64,000 nt of DNA from Casuarius casuarius. Its lineage: Eukaryota; Chordata; Aves; Casuariiformes; Casuariidae. Location: positions 4,927,909 to 4,991,908 of the forward strand of contig PTFA01000005.1 of the NCBI GenBank assembly GCA_003342895.1, in the 5' to 3' direction. Shown here in pieces: positions 33,975 through 47,400 of the stretch (the first letter of the stretch is position 1; every line of letters starts with the position of its first letter). The translations under genes were made by a program, and so were the position numbers. Below the pieces are notes generated by a model. The model was given only the letters and a program-made list of their open reading frames with translations, was not told where the DNA came from and did not search any database.

Positions 33975-34055
33975 NNNNNNNNNNNNNNNNNNNNNNNNNN
34001 NNNNNNNNNNNNNNNNNNNNNNNNNNNNNNNNNNNNNNNNNNNNNNNNNNNNNNN
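33975..34055. other. Assembly gap (81 N)
   Basis: An uninterrupted run of 81 N. Isolated single Ns also occur at 40996, 53657 and 57131. The true length of the missing sequence is unknown, and the open frame drawn across the gap is meaningless. Confidence 0.99.
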
Positions 34056-34807
34056 GGAAAACAGCATTCACTGAACTGAGGGAAGGTCAGAGTTCCTTAG
34101 AAGCCAGGTCCTTTCAAAACCAGACACATACCTCATTCCATCTATTTTTAACATAAAAAAGGGAAAAAATGCTTGGGAAACATTAAGGAAGAGCACAAGA
34201 GAAAAAGGGACGATATTAATCTAGTAGATATTTAACATACTTATTGGATGAGAAGATCATACATGCTGGAATCAGAGGAGTGAAAATTCATTGAGTAACA
34301 GTAATGCAAAATTTGCAATGCAAAAGCTGAAACTCTTCTTAAAATGTGGGCAGGCAAATGTGTATTTCACACTGTTTCCATAGTCTCAGTTTTGCATCTG
34401 CCAGAGATCTCTGTATTCACTGTGCAAGTAGGAGACAGAAATTCTCAGGAAGAGAAGTGGAGATTTTGGCAGCTGACTGAAGAAGAACCAGACCCGCTGT
34501 TATCCAGGGATTGTAAGGTCAAACAGGAGAGCCGGATAGCCCGAAAAGTGTTAAATGTGTTAGAATTCAAGACTGTCATCTTTGGCATAGAGAGTTGATG
34601 GCCAGCTGAGAATAACAAAATGATCCATGGATTATTTTTCACTTTACTCAAAATCCAGATAGATAAAAATGCACTGTGTCACACATGAACAGCTTTCTCA
34701 GAGTTGCCTTTCCAAATCACGATGGCTAGAGAACATCCTTTTTTCCTTAGAAAGTCCAGATTCTGCACAAACTCATGCAGTAAGAGTTTTATTTGTGACA
34801 TACTGTA

Positions 34808-34880
34808 TCACCACAGAATCACAGAATAAGCACAGCAGATGCTAGAAAGGCAGGACTCCATTTAGGAGGAAAGAAGCTGG
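34808..34880 (-). mobile_element. Possible CR1 3'-end relic
   Basis: The plus strand carries CCACAGAATCACAGAAT followed by CTAGAAAGGCAGGACTCCAT, resembling the start of a reverse-oriented CR1 3' end ('atagaatcatagaatgg' then 'ttggaaaggacc'). The similarity is short and fades quickly. Confidence 0.35.
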
Positions 34881-36229
34881 CATTCTTAATCTCAAAAGGG
34901 AGACTACAGCCCTGGATAAAGTTGAACTACTGCTGGAAGGCAGTTTTGATTCAAATGAAGTTCTTATTAACATACAAATAAGATAATTTTTAAAAGCCTT
35001 TCATATGCTACATATCTAAATGTAATAATAACTCAGAAAGAACTGCAGGCTACAAACAGCTCAGATTTGCTGCTTATCTACTGGTTGGTTGCTTCCCCAC
35101 AAAATAGTTCCCTACTTCTCTCAAGACTAGCACGTTTGCAACATCGGACTTTATATCACAACATCCAGGGCCTTGCTGAAAGCAATTTGAGAACCTTTCC
35201 TTTCAGACCTTTAAAAATCTGTTATTCCCAAGAACCTAGTGCTAGTTCACTAGCAGCAATTGAAAGAAAAAATTGTTTATGGTTATGCTTTTTGTTGAAT
35301 TTTGTATTAATTTCATAACAAAAATTTAAAATTTGCAAGATTAAAAAAAGTCACTGCTCTTGTTACTTAAAGTCAACAGCTTTCATGCCTAACTAATTCT
35401 TCCAACCCATCCTCCTAAAGCTGAGGTCAGGACACTCCTTTGGGAGATTCATCTTCAAATCCTGTCTGTGATTGATAGCAGAGGTTTTGATTACTGTTTC
35501 CGTCTCTTCCAGAGTTTCCTAGCTGCTACTCAGGTGGGCATTTCAATCTCCCATTGAGATAACTTGTCTCACAGTATAGATACCTCTAGCAGCTTCAAGG
35601 GAATTCTCCTGGAAGGTAGGCTTATGCCCTAAAGAATATTTAAGTATTGTATACTACATGATTAGCTTCCACTGGAGACCTGGAGAGACTACAACTATAA
35701 AATGCCTTGTAGGGCAGTATTTACAGCATTCAGTTGTGGGAGACTTTAGCTGAAAAACCCTGTTTCCAATCCAGCAGAGAAGATCTGAATCAGGACTCCC
35801 TCACAAAATGTCCTATCCAAAAGACTACTAGGTAATGGCAAGGCAGTACAATAGAGTAAGTTCACTACATTCTCCTCCCTTCCATGAGTAAGGGCTATGC
35901 TGTAAATTTTTAATTCAGCCTACAGTTATGTATAATTTCACCCCATTTCTCAGTGAATAATGTATTTTCCAAGAATGATTCAACAAGCTCTTCTTGAGAA
36001 CACATCTCACAGCAGAGCTGCAACGCAGTTCTCTTTCTTTATGTGTAAAAGAAACTGCTCATGAGCGCTTCAAATTCTACCATAATAAAGGCAGGATTTT
36101 TAGAACAAAGTTTCAAATAGTCTGTTCCCTGCATGGTGCACTTAGGAATACTTAAGAGATTCAAGTGAGAGAACTCCATAACCTAAAGCCTGTGTTTCAC
36201 ACCATCTTCCCAAACTTGAAACCCAGGTG

Positions 36230-36740
36230 GTCTCTTTAGAGGCTGCTGATCAGCGAAGCTCTAGGGATCGTGCTGTTTACATAGTTTTGAATGTACATAT
36301 TTTCCCCTTCTCAAGCGAACTGCCACCTCTCTTCCTCCTGTTCTTCTGCTATGCTATTACGTGCAGAAATTCAATACCGTATTTCCCCATATGAAGAAAT
36401 TGGCAAGGAAAGACTGTGTGCTCTTGGCAGAAGTTTATCCTGGGATTATGCCAATAAACAATCATTTTCTGGTTGCCACAAGCATTCTATTATTTCAGTG
36501 CGGCCATTCAGGCCACTCCAGTACAGCTCCATTAGTGCTTCCTTAATAAACCCCTATTATCAGGGGCTTAGGCCTCAGTCATTTGAATTCATGCTCAGCC
36601 GAGACTTGGTATTCAGGGGCTCAGCCCGAATGTCCTTAAAAAAAATAATTACAACACTTACTTTGCCACAGAGCAGAGACAACAGAATTTCGTTGGCTGC
36701 AAGTTATATTTGCACTTTTAAAGACTTAAGAAAAGCTGGA
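36230..36740. promoter_or_regulatory. Candidate conserved element with a long plus-strand open frame
   Basis: About nine CpGs are retained over roughly 450 bases, low-complexity sequence is nearly absent, and a 151-codon frame (36291-36746) crosses the block, the longest frame in intron 1. Its predicted product has no domain I recognise and no splice or start context supports translation. Unusually stop-poor non-coding sequence can result from constraint on the DNA itself, so an enhancer-type element is at least as likely as an exon. Confidence 0.3.
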
Positions 36741-37072
36741 TTTTGAGGCTTGTTTTATAAACAACACTTGGAGGCTTTGGTTCTCGCAAGAGAAATGTGA
36801 CAGCAGCCTCTTGCCTTCATGCTTCTTTGCATGTATATGCCTGTTGTTTACAGTACAGAGAGATTTCATTTTCTCATCCATTTTAATCACATGCTTTTGT
36901 GGCCAGATTTGGGTGGAGAAAAAAAAAAAAGACACAGAAGCAGGTACCTAAAATTTCCCCCTCTGGTATGTATTGCACAGGGACAGTACCTGAGACAGCT
37001 CCTCATTTGGCATAATTCACCGCTGTTCAATGGAGTTGGTGCCGCACAGAGCAAGCTGCTCAAGCTACTCAT

Positions 37073-37168
37073 CTACAAAGCATGCACTTTTCAGTCTTTG
37101 AACCAGGTCCTTCAGTTCTCCTACAAAGCATGCACTTTTCAGTCTTTGAACCAGGTCCTTCAGTTCTC
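37073..37168. repeat. Exact 48-bp tandem duplication
   Basis: Two adjacent copies of a 48-bp unit beginning CTACAAAGCATGCACTTTTC are identical (37073-37120 and 37121-37168), followed by a degenerate third start (CTGTAAAGCAAGAGTCAGTC). The unit is a multiple of three, so frames on both strands pass through it and show a 16-residue repeat. Identity of the copies implies recent origin or copy-number polymorphism. Confidence 0.97.
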
Positions 37169-40100
37169 CTGTAAAGCAAGAGTCAGTCTGTATCACTGGA
37201 AGCACCACACACCAGCACCAAATTAGCAAGGTGGATGGCTCCAGATGTAAAATTCTAAGTAACAAAAGTCAACTTCGTTGCTGTATAGGTCAGTTAAAAA
37301 AAAAGAAACAGTTTACCCCAAAATTAGTTCCAAGTCCCAGATTGTTGGCTTTGCTACTAAAAAAGCCTATAGCCACCTTCTACATGTATCCCACTGTCAT
37401 AAGCCGTAATATTTAACTTGTTCTAAATTTCCTATTCTTGGTAAGGGTGTAAAAGCCATTAACTCTAGCAATTTGCTGGCCCTCAGCTGGATTCATTATG
37501 CTGCGTAGTGAGAGCTGTTCTTGTGTACTGCAGGAGTAGCTGAGTGTACACCTCAGAAACAGCAAGGACTGCATCTGTCTGCTCTTCTGCAGCAAGTTGT
37601 CCTTTATACAAGTTGGATGCTATTGTAGTTCCAATGGCAGCCTCTGGAGACCAAAATTTACACTACAAAATGTGTATCATGCAGGAATCAAATTAGCAAG
37701 GCTTTGCACTATATTTATCTTCCTTCCCTTTATCACTTTAATATAAGAGTAATGCAAATAGCTGGATAAAGTAAAGAAGCCAGAAGAACTTCAGAGAGAC
37801 CTCCTTCCAGTACGATATCCAGCAGTATCATGCCTTCCTTGCCTTCCTAGAGACAACGACCAGTGAAACACATTCTCATTCACTCCATTCTCTCCTTTCC
37901 TTTTCTCTCTTTGTGATTATAACCAGATATGCAGACCATGGAAAATGCAGCATCTGCCCTGACTCATAGTTATAAGTGTGGCTGGTCGTCTACAACACAC
38001 TGGCTTGTAAGACTTGGGAGTCTCTGCTGACTTGTATTGAAATCAAGAACAAGAGAGAGCCAAAAAGGTGTGATGAAAAGGCATATGTATTTTGGATTGG
38101 TAAAATGAGGTCCTTCTCCATTTGCTGCTGCTAGTTACTCTGCAGGTTGCCACAGGAGTAGTCCAAGCTGAGAGGACAGGGGAAGCACACGAGGTTTCTC
38201 AGAGAGGCCTTTTACTGCATGCAGATTCAGTAGGCCCTCCCTCTAGGAACACTTTGCATCTGTCCCACATATCCAACTGAAACTTTTCACTCATTGCTGG
38301 TGGAGGAATTTAGCATGGCAAAAGCAGCAGTCCAGAAACTGCGGTACTGCTGTGAGCTGCTTTTGTGGACACAAAGGGAAGCTGGCGTGTGGCTGGGAGA
38401 CCAACTTTGGAACTGCTCACTTGGGGCCCTTGGCAGAACAAAGACCTCCTGAGGAGTCGGGCTCTGGGCTCATCAGTCATACCAGAATGGCCCACAGGTT
38501 GGGCCTGAGACAGCAACAGCGCGGTTGCCTCCAAAAAGGCCAGAGACATAGATGTGTCTGAGATTGTAGCTGTATAAAAATCAAACCAGAGCACCAGCAC
38601 CTATGAGGTCTCTACTGTGTTTTATGTTCCTCATGAGGGTAGGCAACGGAATATATTTGTAGCTCTGAAGGGCACTTCCCACTGGCTCTTTGTTTCAGGC
38701 TTCTTCCCTGATATTCCAGGGATAGCAAAGTATCATGGTGCACAAGCCATACAGTTTCTGTAAAATCGGAATTCAGTTTCAATGAGTTTCCCAAGAATAC
38801 GGTTAATTTGATTAGTGAATTTTGTCATTTCTTGGCATTTTTGTGAATATACTATAAACAACTATGAAAAAAAACTTAGTAAAATTACAGTAGCTGAAGC
38901 AGATAATAGACATGGACTAAGGAAAAAAATGGTGGGGGATGTTAACTCTTGACAGCTTTAGTGGAAAGTTATAACAAGTCATCTTTGTTTTATTTCTGTG
39001 CAGCTCAAACACATGGCACAGTCAGTCCATTACTATATCAGCAACATGCCTACCACCACTGGGAGCAATTTCCACAGCAATACTCTACTGCAAAAACCCA
39101 ACCACAAGGTTAGTATAATCTATCATGAATTAAACGCATGATTTCTCATTAGAGAAGATAATTCAAAGGTCCTCGAGGTAGACTCATTTGCAGTATCTGT
39201 ATAGGTGCAATACAGCATTGCCCTCTGCTGGATTTTAGGAGGCTTATTCATGTGCAAAAGTTGCCTCTAACAAAGCTATAAAGAATGATTTTTAAACAAA
39301 CACTGTACTAATTATCATATGGATATATCTTGCCACCAAATAAGGAATGAAGTAGTGAGTTAGCACTCATGTCTAAGCCCTCCTTTTCTCACAGGACTAG
39401 CATGGGCTCAGACAAGACTAGTTTTCATTCATTTAGTGCTCACTTGGTTCAGCAAATGTCACAGATTAAAATGCATTCCCCAGAGTCCAAACAGTGAGCA
39501 GAACCAGTACAGAATCAGATCCATAACATCTACACAGGCAAAAGCTAAATTTTAGTTGAACTATGGCTGAAGCAATGCCATGGTTCTGGTACCTCCAGAA
39601 GTGGTCCACCAGAAATGGCTATCTTTTCAAATCCAATTGGGTATTCCCTGGCACACTGCATCCCTGCTAGACCAAATGCTGCTGTCATCAACACCTTTTT
39701 GGTATCTCACAACGAAAATTCAAGTGCTATTTTCAATCTTCTGATATATATGAATATTGATGCTACCTCACTGTAGAACGATGCATGATGAATGTGACAA
39801 AAACAGGCAAGGGCAAACTGGACACAGCTCTACAATAGTGTCAGGCAAAGCCTTTTGGTTGGTTTTGCTGCTCAGCATCTATCATTTGCTGACTCTTCCC
39901 TAACTTATTGGCATTCAGTATAACTAATCAAATGCACATTCAGCTGCATTTATAGGTATATAGGTATACCTGTGTATGTATGCATATATATAAACACAGC
40001 TGCCTGTGACAGGTTAATTATAACCGTATGATCTAGATAAAGAAGACAAATTCCATTTCTGTACTCCTTCAGATATTAGTCTTGCTGATCATGTAAAAGA

Positions 40101-40572
40101 GACACAGCGGGGCATTTTACATCCTGTAGCTTGATGCTTTGCAAGATGGGACCACATCCAGAGAACTGGGACATCTGCTAATTCAGACTGATATATGGGA
40201 AACTGAGAGCTAGCAAAATACTATTTCAGAGAAAAAAAAAAGTGCAGAAAGAAAGAGAGAGAAAGCTATTTCCCAATAATTCTAATTTCCAACCCATAGT
40301 CTACCCTTGTCCCTTCTTAAATAGTCCTTTATTGCATTCCTTTTAACTTTCCTTTTCCCACCATTCTTCCTTTCAATCTCTATTCTCTCATTCCACTCTC
40401 ATTTCAACACTTTATTCACTTTCCTTTCTCAACCAATAATACATGTTGTATTTTTTCTTCAGAATAACTAGCCTGTAAAAATAGCTACTTATATCCATAG
40501 TTTTCCTCAGATTCCAACTCCATCATGTATCTATTGCTGTGGGAGTAATTCACTCTTTTCCATGGGTGACAT

Positions 40573-40602
40573 TAGTAGTAGTAGTAGCAATAATAACAAT
40601 GA
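40573..40602. repeat. (AGT)n / AAT-type microsatellite
   Basis: Four to five TAG/AGT units run into CAATAATAACAATGAT. It may be the tail of an old retroposon, since flanking sequence vaguely resembles MIR-type tails, but that cannot be shown by eye. Confidence 0.7.
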
Positions 40603-43600
40603 TAAACTGAGTTTCTAAAGATACTTTCTTGCTTTGTCACTTGATAATGATGGTAATCTCTGTACTCTATAGAGCTCTCTCCAGTCTGTGTCTCACTGCA
40701 AGGTGTTCTGCAGTTCTCTGTGGGAGGCCTCTTCCTAAAAATAAATGGCATGATTTGTTTTCTCTTATGTTACAGCTAATTAAATTTTGCTACTATAACA
40801 TCTCACCATTGCACTATGTTGTATTTCCAAACTATCAAACAGAGCTTTGTCCTTTCCTGCATCTTTTTTTCCCCTTTGTATTGTGAAGCCAAGAGCAGTG
40901 GTTGGGTTTTAATATGAAAATCCCAGTCAAGCCCAATGAAAACAACAAGTCCTAAATTGTTCAATCTCTTAGAGGAACTTAGCACCAATACAAACNAAGA
41001 TCTGACAATCTAGCAAGTTTGGTTTACAAACTCCGGCAAGTAAGATACTGAAATGCAATAAAAGGTCCATGGCACTACATATGAGAGCACTCAGACATGA
41101 AAATGTGAAGAACAGTGTGCTGAAAGGCTGACAGATAAAAGTTAAGTTTCACTTCGTGAAAAATGATGAAAAGGTTCACATTATCCAGAATTCAATTCCT
41201 TAAAACAGTTTACCTAGATACCAAAATGCAGTTTTGCAAACAACAAAGACATCAAAGACCACAGTTTACATCATCAGCCCAATTCTTCACTGACTTCTAC
41301 CTTATTTAATTATGCATACTTGTGCAAACCAGAGGACAAAATGATCCACTAGCATTTCACCCTCACCTTGAGCAAGAGACTGAACAACATTTAAAGCCCT
41401 AAAATGGATCTTGTTGCAAAGATGGCAGAAAAATGGCATGCTGTAGTGCCAAAATAGTACCAGCTATCAATTATTTTGGAATTATCAGCAGTTACTATGG
41501 CCAGTGGTGCAGATGACCTCCCAGGCTTAAAGACTGACCGAGTAGGTCACAATGCAAATGGTTCAGCAGTCAGAGATGCCAGGGAATATACAAAATTCTC
41601 AAAATTACTCAGGTATATTCCCTAATTTACATTGTTTTAAAACACAAAAATTCAAATGAAAACCATTGACATTTTAAATGTAAATTGCAAAGAAAGACTT
41701 TATCTAAGACTATACTTATGTTATGGACACACTGTATAGCATGACTAATTATAGGATAATATATATTTACTAGAACATTAGCTATTTGCACTTTAAGGTG
41801 GAAAACGTTTTCTGATGACAACATATCAAAATTATATTTGAATTGTGAAAAATCTCCATGTGACCACTCTCGTGTCTTAAGCCTACCAGTAGATAAAAAT
41901 CCATACAGAAAATAAAAAAGACTTTGCAAGGCTATTAGTGGCCACAGATAAGATAGTGACAATATATCCCCCATGCTTCTCAATAGCAACATCAGAAAGC
42001 CAATGCAAGAGAGCTACCAAACTGCTGATTCTTCTTTTCTCTCCTAGGGCGTAGGTGTCCCAAAGGTCTTGACACATTCCAAAGTGGTTTGCAAAGAGCT
42101 CTGGAGGCCAGGGTAGGAGTGGGAGGATTCTGGCAACATTCGGACTCCTTTAAACCTTGCCAGTAGACTAAGAACAAAAATAAGTTTGCTCTCTTTATAG
42201 AAATACCATATATCTGTTTTTGGAAATTATTGCTAGCAAGCAGGTAGAAAGAGTCTAATATAGACTTCAAAAGGTATGTGTCTGAGACAAGAGAGTGGTA
42301 TTTAAGCTTCTCCTTTTTCCTGAGGCCTCCTTTTAGTTCCTGTCAGACAAACTACCTATAGCCTGTGATAGATGGTACGGAGGGGGTAATGAGGGCTCAG
42401 TGAGGGCCCAGGTCTAGTTTCAACTGCAGTAAGGTCTGAAGTATACAGCAGAGTCCAAGCCAATCAGAAAAATCCTCTGACTGACTTACCTCCACTCAGA
42501 TATCTTGGCATGAGCGGATTCTTAAGTAAATTTGCAAATGGGAAGAGCAATGATGATAAAAGGGCATGGAACATCTCTGAATCGTTGAAACTTTTTGAGA
42601 ATCATGCTACTTGTTATTGTCCATTGTACACCAAGAAAAAAACAGGGCCAAAAGATGTTTTATTTGAAAGGCCAAAGGCTGGATAATGCCATGCACACAT
42701 ATCTCTTTCTCACCTCAAATTCTACACAAATCAAAAATACCACTCAGACCTTTTCTTCCATACACAGCTATAGCTTCTTTCATGTATTTATTTCTGTAAA
42801 GCTGCATGAGTTAAAAAGTAAAAACCCTACATTAAACGGAACTTGCTGTCTTTAACGAATGAGAAGGAAGATCCTGCAAAGTGCAAAAAATTTTCTGGTA
42901 ACCTGCTGTGCTGATAGGGTTAACCAGGCAACTGCTTGGAGATAAAGTCCAAGAGGGACTTTGCAGCTTCTTGGCAGTTAAGTGCCTATAGTCACAGAAT
43001 GTGGATGTTCTGTACCTCTGCTTAGTAACCAGCTAGTGCTGGTAATGTCACAGACTGCAGTGCACTTTAAATATACCTAAATATAAATATAGCTCAGCTT
43101 TATCCTGGCCATCTAAAGTACTGGAAATCTCTGGTACCATAGGGTTCATAATAAGCTAATTTGGCTCATTACTCTTCTGTAGTACTGTAGCCACACAATC
43201 TTCAACACGAAGCCACCGCTCAGCCAACAGGCTTCTGTGGATTTCAGTCAAATTCTTAATTCTCCCTGTACAGCAATCTTTGTAACTTCTTGATTTCAAT
43301 CCTAAACAACTAGCCCAGCAAGCCTGAACCCACCCTCTGTGGCTGTAGCCTCAGATTTTACAGGGATATGTGCCAGCACAGGAGACAAGGGTTCAACCCA
43401 AAATCCAGTCTAGTCATGTTAGTGTGTTCCTTCTGAGCAGTTTGTGGCAGATATGGTACTGAAACCTGTTGGCTGTTTTCTATTTTCACTTTTTGCTAAG
43501 AAAGGAGAAGCTCAGCTTTTGGATAAGATAGATTTCCTCACTCTCCAATACAGGAAAGAAGGCAGGATCATATCCAAACTTACCTGAAGTTCCAACCTGT

Positions 43601-44459
43601 TTCAACTAACTTCCTTCTCCATCAGCTCCCCCTCAGCTCACTGCATCACATTTGCCTACAAGGACACAAACCTACTGCCTATCTGCTCACCAGTAACTTT
43701 CACTCCTCTTTTCACTAACTGTGGAGAAGTGTAGTCACAGGGCATGCCTATTGTATCTGCTCACATAATGGTCGTATGTACATGGGATTGCTTTTGAGAG
43801 TATTTCTGTCATTCTTCATTCTAGCAATAGGAATGACCAAAACACACAAAGCAGTACACAGAAAGAAGAGAAGCTGAGGAAAGAGGACACTTGATCCTGA
43901 AGCATTCCTCCATCTTCATTACATTAATATCCATTTCTCCTATGATAGAAGAAAGAAAGAACAGGTTATATTGGCAAGGATCATAACACCAGATTTCTCA
44001 TGTGTGGATTCAGAAAGCCAAGAGGGAGCATTCCTGCAGGTAATTAGCCCCAACTGCTAATCACATCAGCCAAAAATGATAAGCAAATTAAAGCTTCAGT
44101 AGAGCAGCTTGTCTGATGCTCTTCCCAGATCCTCAGAGCAGCATGGCTGATTACTGTGATGCTCTGATGCAAAGCGATCAGCAACACATCCTCACTAGCA
44201 TACCAGGCCTCGCTTTCACAGCAGTTCAACCTTGGAATGGATGAGACTTAATGAGTGCATGCCTCCACCAGTTTGTTACTTCACCCCAAGGACCATGTTT
44301 CCTTAAGGGATAGGGCAGAGATTTGACTTCTGAGCCACTCCACTGATCTGCCCCAATGCTGCAACCAGTACAAGCCAAAGAGGAGAAAAAGTGGTTTGCT
44401 TGATCTTTTCAGAGTCAACATTTCAGAGTCAACAAAGCTGCTTGTTTTGCAGCTTTGCA

Positions 44460-44489
44460 AAAAAAAAAAAAAAAAGAAAAAAGAAAAGG
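44460..44489. repeat. A-rich homopolymer tract
   Basis: A run of about 16 A followed by GAAAAAAGAAAAGGAAGAG. Just upstream, a 14-base direct repeat (TTTCAGAGTCAACA, 44408-44432) occurs twice in tandem. The tract produces the lysine-rich frames on the plus strand. Confidence 0.8.
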
Positions 44490-47400
44490 AAGAGTCGTGT
44501 TGCATTCACACATACCTGGGACTTGAAGGAAGACAGCATGCAAGCAGCCCCAGCAGCCTGTTTTTACAGACCTCTGCCAAGTCTCACACATGAGACTCAT
44601 GAGTTGATTCCCTCTAAATGCCTGCCCAGACCCAAAGCTGGATCTTACACAGGCAGGCTGTGGCACTTGCTACCTTCCTCCCACTCTTTGAGCCCACAGA
44701 CCTGGAACTACTTCCCAGCAAATGCTCTGCCTTGCTGACTGACTGCATCGGGGCACAGAGAAGGTACATGCTGCAGCTGGGCACAGGACCAACCCTTCTC
44801 TCAAAGGAGTACAATTCTAAGATGAACCTAGTACCATGTGTCTTTCCTCATCTTATGTTTGAGCACATCAGGTGCATGTGACAGTCACTGGTCTATTTGC
44901 AGCAGAGAAATAGGGCCTACACTTCAGTGGCATGCATGACCTCTCCGACCGTCCCTCCAGAGAGGGAGCCAGCCCACACCATGCAGTGAATGCAGAACTA
45001 TGACTCTCTACTACAGCTATTCCTAAGAGGCTCCCAAGCAAGAAAAGAGGGCCCTACTTTTACAGATGTTGCACATACATATTATGAGAGTCTCCAAAAT
45101 TTACTAGAATAGGAGAAAGGCTATCTACATTAGATAAACTGAACTGGGAAACCCTCAGTCCCAACTCAGTCACCCAAGAAACAGACTCTGAAACCTTTCA
45201 GGCTAGTAGATTTTGTCACAGATGGCAAAGGCGTAACAGATGGGATGAAAGAGGACTTGGAAGAAGGAGATGATCAAGAACAGAATGGGCCGGGAGACAC
45301 AACTGTAAGTGGGCTGTGTATTGAGAAGGGTCCCTGCAGGAAGAAGGCTGATACAGAGGGCATCTCAATATGAAGCCCAGCCCAGCCAAATGTTCTGAAG
45401 ACACAGGGGCTGAGGTGGCTGCTAAAGTGCCCTGAGAGCAGATAACTAGTTTCTGTACCCTGACACTTTCAGAAACTCAGTGAGGGAAATAGAGAAAAAT
45501 AAATCCTTCCAAAGATTCTTTTCAGATTCCAGCATGATGGTAGCTTAATTACACTGGAACTTATTAAGGGCTAACTTGAAAGAAAAGCACCCTGTAAGAT
45601 TTCATGGGATAGAAACAGAACTTAATAGCTATTACTAATAAACCCTACAGAATTTAATTGAAAACAGTTACAGGTAGATGTCAGATTTTCAGCAGCTAGA
45701 AGATCAGAGTAATTTGATTCTGCCTCATATAAACATTTACATAAGTCGGAGGCTGCTGAAGGACTTAACAATAGAAGCTCTACGTCAGAAGAGTGGGATT
45801 TCCAGTGACTATTTCCAGACCTGTGATTCAGGCTAGCCTACCCCATTTCCTCCCCCCTCTCCCTCTCCCTGCTGCAAGACGGGCTTGTTGTAAGCAGCTT
45901 TATGCCAAAACAAGCTTGGATGATTAAGCTAACTACCTCACAAGGCTCAAGGATTATATCTCTCTCTTTACTGACCCAGAAAAAAACCTTAGAAAGAAAA
46001 AGCAGACCTCTTAGTGACAGAGATTGGAAACTAGGGGCAGGAAGGAAGGAATCCATTGATGAGTTCATGAGTTCAGCACACTCCAGTGCCAGAATGACAT
46101 CAATGCCCATTCCCAGGACACTCCTACCAGCTTTGCTAGCAGCAATCCACCCTCATAGGTTTCAGGAAAGCTATATTTAAACACTTCAGGCAACCAGGAC
46201 CTCTGCGCAGCACCCAAACTGCACAAAACAACCAAATGTTGGTCTTTCTTCCAAAGCAAAGATCTCTGATTTAGACAGCCTTCCACCAGTGCTAGTCCCT
46301 GGCAACACTAGCTTCCCCCCACGCATAGCCAAAGAAGCTAAAGGACCAACAGGAGGCTTAGAAAACTTCGCAGCTGTAAGCACTAAGTCAACATAAACCA
46401 CAGCACAGGACTTATTCCCCTGCAGCTCCAGGCTATCTTACACTGTAGTAAAGTCTCTTTGAAGGAGCAAGAACATTTGTCCCTCCAGAAACAAACGTTT
46501 ATCAGGAAGTCAGTCTGTGCACATGGCTGGAACAGCAGTTGCAATGCCAACATTTCTGTAAGTAGTTCCTTCAGTAAAGGGCTAGTTTAGTATTATCTGT
46601 TCCCTCCTCTGGTAACACAACACAGAGTATATGTTCTTTTCTTCATCTCTGCTAGCATATATTGCTGTTCTACAGCTTACAGTTTTATCAACAGAATGAT
46701 AGAGATGGTGTACAAGCTTGAACAAGACAATGCTTGACAATCATTAGAAATAGCCAAAACAGGAAGAGACCCCCAGCCTCACTTATGCCTAATTTGACAA
46801 GCAGGCCTGTTTTTTGTACAAGGTTGAGCACTCATTCATCTGACTGAATTCACCTAGTGTGGTATGGGGTTTTGCTTCTCCCAGTCCTGGAGTATCCATA
46901 TCCCTGCCTGGCATCCAGACTAACGAGTGGAAGTTTTACATCCAAGACTCTACTGACTAGGGAGGCAAAAGTCCTGTGGTTAAAAAAAAAAGTCACAAGT
47001 GGCACAAGAAACTCGCATTGCCCTAAGGAAGATGTTGTAGGCCAGTTCAGAAACACTTCTGTGACTGGAAATATTAGGATAACAGCACTTGCAAGTGTTG
47101 GGAAAGAGAGAGGGGAACTACCGAGATCTACTGTACAAAAGGCAGCTTACCTAAATCCCTACCTATTCAAGGAAACAAGGTAAATCCTTCATAAAGGCCT
47201 GACTGATTCAAATATTGTCTATCAAGATTATATTCTTTAAGGTTAATACACAACCCTAGAACTGACTCAGAGCCACAGGTGTGGATTTTGAACAACCATC
47301 TACCTACCACACTATGGGTTAAACAGGACCTAATCCCGAATCATCCTTAATTTGCCTGCAGGAACCCAAGTTTTCCAAGCTCTCTTTTACTCCACTTTTT

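Noticed and set aside
33917..34156. 79-codon frame at the assembly gap
   Set aside because: Twenty-eight of its codons are N, so the frame is not evidence of anything.
44391..44738. 115-codon frame with a lysine-rich centre
   Set aside because: It is built through an A-rich homopolymer tract, and there is no domain or splice support.
46857..47183. 108-codon frame with an exon-like texture
   Set aside because: It has no recognisable protein similarity, no matched acceptor and donor, and an A-run in the middle.
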